A DNA stretch of 7,347 bases from Erwinia sp. (GTDB lineage: Bacteria > Pseudomonadota > Gammaproteobacteria > Enterobacterales > Enterobacteriaceae). Shown piece by piece: positions 5,200-7,347 of the stretch. How positions within the stretch are numbered: the first letter of the stretch is position 1; every line of letters begins with the position of its first letter. Location of the stretch: contig DOOK01000147.1 in NCBI GenBank assembly GCA_003512805.1, forward strand, positions 1 to 7,347, written 5' to 3'. The notes beneath the pieces were generated by a model. That model saw nothing but the letters and a program-made list of their open reading frames with translations. It was not told the origin of the DNA and did no database searches. The translations under genes and the position numbers were made by a program.

Positions 5200-7347
5200 T
5201 CATGCCTCCAGCCAGCGCTGCCAGCTGGCGTTAACGATGGCTTGCTCCTCGCTGAACGCCTCCGGCACAAGCTGGCCCGGTAAGGCCTGAAGCGCCAGCC
5301 GGTGCAGCTCGTTACGCAGCGTAACGTAAGCGCGGGTCAGCGAATGTGCTTCTTCCTCGCTAATGCGATCGTGGCGCGCCAGCAGGGCCAGAATGCGTAC
5401 GTTATCCGACCATTGTGTCAGCGCCGGATCCGCGGCCGCATAGCGTAAGACCAGATATTGCGTAATGAATTCAATATCGGTGATGCCGCCGCGATCCGCT
5501 TTGATATCCCACCGCCCTTTTTGCCGGTTACCCAGATGCGTGCGCATTTTTTCACGCATTTCCCTTACTTCCGTTTTCAGCTTTTCCGGCTCGCGCGGTA
5601 AACACAGGATGCCGTGGCGGATCGCGGTAAACCGCTGGCTCAGGGCCGCATCGCCAAAAATAATGCGCGCCCGCACCAGCGCCTGATGTTCCCAGGTCCA
5701 GGCCTCATGGCGCTGATAATCATCAAAAGCCGCGAAGGTGCTGACCAGCATGCCCGCCGCGCCGGAAGGGCGCAGCCGCGCGTCCACCTCATATAAAATG
5801 CCGGATGAGGTCCGGGTGCTGAACAGATGCATAATGCGCTGCGCAAGCCGCAGATAAAACTGGCGGCCATCAATGCTGCGCTCGCCGTCCGTCACCGCTT
5901 CCGCCGGACAGTCGTGCAGGAACACCAGATCGAGATCTGAACTGTAGCCCAGCTCCCAGCCGCCCAGCTTGCCGTAGCCGATAACCGCAAAGCCGCGCGC
6001 CTGCGGTTCGTTAAGATGAGAAGGACGACCGTAGCGCTGCACCATCATCTGCCAGGCCTGCTGCACGACCTGTTCCACAATGGCTTCTGCCAGCCAGGTA
6101 AGGTGATCGCTGACTTTCATCACCGGCAGCGTACCGGCAATATCGGCGGCGGCAATCCGTAAATGCTGTGCCTGCTTGAACTGGCGCAGCGCTTCCAGCT
6201 GCTGCTCTTCGTCCTCTTCCGGGATGCGCAGCAGATACTGTCGCAGCTCGTCGCGATAGGCATCCGTGGCCGTAGGCTGATAAAGCGTGGCGGGATCCAG
6301 CAACTCGTCCAGCAGCAGCGGGTAACGCGCCAGCTGGCTGGCTATCATCGGCGAAGCCGCACAGAGACGGATCAGATGTTTAAGCGCGCCCGGATATTCC
6401 GTCAGCAGCTCCAGATAGGTGGTACGCGTCACGATGCCCAGCAGCAGCGGTGTCAGACGCCCCAGCGTGACGTCGGCATCGTCACGCGGGCACATTTCGG
6501 CCAGCAGACCCGGCATCAGCAGGTCCAGTGCCTGACGACCACGCGGGCCGATGGTGCGTTTATCCACGTCCTGCCGGAACTCGCCGATCACCCGCAGCAG
6601 TCGCTGCTGCGCTTCGGCAGTCAGGTGGGGCACCAGCGCGGCCAGCTCCGGCTCCTCCAGGCGATCCTGCCAGAGAACACCATAGTCGTCCGTCTCTTTG
6701 CTGTCGCCGGCTTCCGGCGCGTCATCCCCGATCAGCTCGTCAAAAATAGCCCGCACGGCAGCCATATGCTGTTGCAGCTGCTCATACATTTCCGGCCAGC
6801 CCGTGGTGCCCATCGCCCACGCCAGCCGCGCACGATTGAGATCGTCCGAAGGCAGCGTTTGCGTCTGTTCGTCGTTAATACTTTGCAGCAGATTCTCCAG
6901 GCGACGCAAAAACAGCCAGGCATCCCGTAGGCATAACGCCTGCTCCGTGGGAAGCAGATGCAGTTCACTGATGGCCTGAAGCGTAGGCAGAAAGGCCCGC
7001 AGCTGTAGCGAGCGCTCACGCCCGCCACGGATCAGCTGAAAAACCTGCACAATAAATTCCGTTTCGCGGATGCCGCCTGCGCCCAGCTTGATGTTGTCCT
7101 TTAGCCCGCGTCGACGCACCTCCCTGGCGATCATGCTTTTCATATTGCGCAGTGACTGGATCACGCTGAAGTCGATATAGCGGCGGTAGACAAAAGGCCG
7201 CAGCATCTGTTCCAGCTCCTGACTCCAGCGATCGTCCGTGCCGCCCATCAGCCGCGCTTTCACCATCGCGTAGCGTTCCCAATCGCGGCCCTGCTCCTGA
7301 TAGTAATCTTCCAGCGCGGCAAAGCTCAGCACCAGCGGGCCACTGTC
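5200..7347 (-). CDS. glnE: Bifunctional glutamine synthetase adenylyltransferase / adenylyl-removing enzyme, partial (N-terminus outside window)
   Basis: GlnE attaches AMP to, and removes it from, a tyrosine of glutamine synthetase, tuning nitrogen assimilation in response to PII (GlnB) and glutamine. The window holds the last 715 residues; E. coli GlnE is about 946, so about 230 N-terminal residues, including the metal site of the adenylyl-removing domain, are missing. Visible in order (window-fragment numbering): DSGPL at the edge, [18 protein letters not shown] (15-32), the removase-domain GGIRETEF (91-98), the conserved linker [11 protein letters not shown], and the adenylyltransferase site [13 protein letters not shown], whose D471 and D473 correspond to E. 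coli D701 and D703. [17 protein letters not shown] and GGITDIEF (620-627) follow. The [16 protein letters not shown] pair reflects the internal duplication of the enzyme. GTG at 7332 is an internal valine codon, not the start. The gene precedes hldE in the same direction, as in E. coli. Confidence 0.97.
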   Translation of the reverse strand, partial: DSGPLVLSFAALEDYYQEQGRDWERYAMVKARLMGGTDDRWSQELEQMLRPFVYRRYIDFSVIQSLRNMKSMIAREVRRRGLKDNIKLGAGGIRETEFIVQVFQLIRGGRERSLQLRAFLPTLQAISELHLLPTEQALCLRDAWLFLRRLENLLQSINDEQTQTLPSDDLNRARLAWAMGTTGWPEMYEQLQQHMAAVRAIFDELIGDDAPEAGDSKETDDYGVLWQDRLEEPELAALVPHLTAEAQQRLLRVIGEFRQDVDKRTIGPRGRQALDLLMPGLLAEMCPRDDADVTLGRLTPLLLGIVTRTTYLELLTEYPGALKHLIRLCAASPMIASQLARYPLLLDELLDPATLYQPTATDAYRDELRQYLLRIPEEDEEQQLEALRQFKQAQHLRIAAADIAGTLPVMKVSDHLTWLAEAIVEQVVQQAWQMMVQRYGRPSHLNEPQARGFAVIGYGKLGGWELGYSSDLDLVFLHDCPAEAVTDGERSIDGRQFYLRLAQRIMHLFSTRTSSGILYEVDARLRPSGAAGMLVSTFAAFDDYQRHEAWTWEHQALVRARIIFGDAALSQRFTAIRHGILCLPREPEKLKTEVREMREKMRTHLGNRQKGRWDIKADRGGITDIEFITQYLVLRYAAADPALTQWSDNVRILALLARHDRISEEEAHSLTRAYVTLRNELHRLALQALPGQLVPEAFSEEQAIVNASWQRWLEA

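Noticed and set aside
6163..6930. 255-codon plus-strand ORF antisense to glnE
   Set aside because: Gln/Arg-rich composition is typical of an antisense shadow of a GC-rich conserved gene. glnE is unambiguous on the minus strand.

Overview
The window reads as a chromosomal segment of an enterobacterium (order Enterobacterales). The encoded proteins closely resemble what I remember of the Escherichia coli K-12 orthologues, but gene spacing and residue differences fit an Erwinia/Pantoea-like (Erwiniaceae) relative better than Escherichia. That placement is inference. The backbone order is ygiC (partial) > < ygiD, zupT remnant >, < ribB, ubiK >, < hldE, < glnE (partial).

Layout: 1-740 is the C-terminal part of a YgiC-type glutathionylspermidine-synthase-like ligase, and a perfect 29-bp inverted repeat sits at the window edge. 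750-1535 (minus) is ygiD, an extradiol dioxygenase that converges on ygiC. 1536-2241 contains no intact gene. It holds about 44 codons of the 5' end of the zinc transporter gene zupT, whose ATG has become ACG behind a surviving Shine-Dalgarno sequence. The relic breaks directly into about 12 degenerate tandem units of 24-27 bp (1847-2160). The middle six units form three copies of a 53-bp higher-order repeat. 2242-2898 (minus) is ribB, preceded by a long leader with an FMN riboswitch (3007-3155) and a clear sigma-70 promoter (3164-3192). 3305-3604 is ubiK, divergent from ribB. Strong hairpins at 3625-3681 separate ubiK from the convergent hldE (3689-5116, minus). glnE (5200 to the right edge, minus) lies upstream of hldE in the same direction.

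Functions: most genes are housekeeping. ribB feeds riboflavin/FMN synthesis under FMN feedback, ubiK assists ubiquinone synthesis, hldE makes ADP-heptose for the lipopolysaccharide inner core, and glnE adjusts glutamine synthetase activity. In E. coli K-12, as I recall, several genes (the ygiL cluster, glgS, yqiJK) separate yqiC/ubiK from hldE; here the two are adjacent.

The part that is not ordinary is the ygiD-ribB interval, where a conserved transporter gene has been replaced by an alternating 26/27-bp minisatellite. I see no evidence that it encodes a defence system or another complete functional module. It is best described as an uncharacterised repeat array inside a decayed gene. The 29-bp inverted repeat at the left edge is the second notable feature and may be either a templated mutation or an assembly fold-back.
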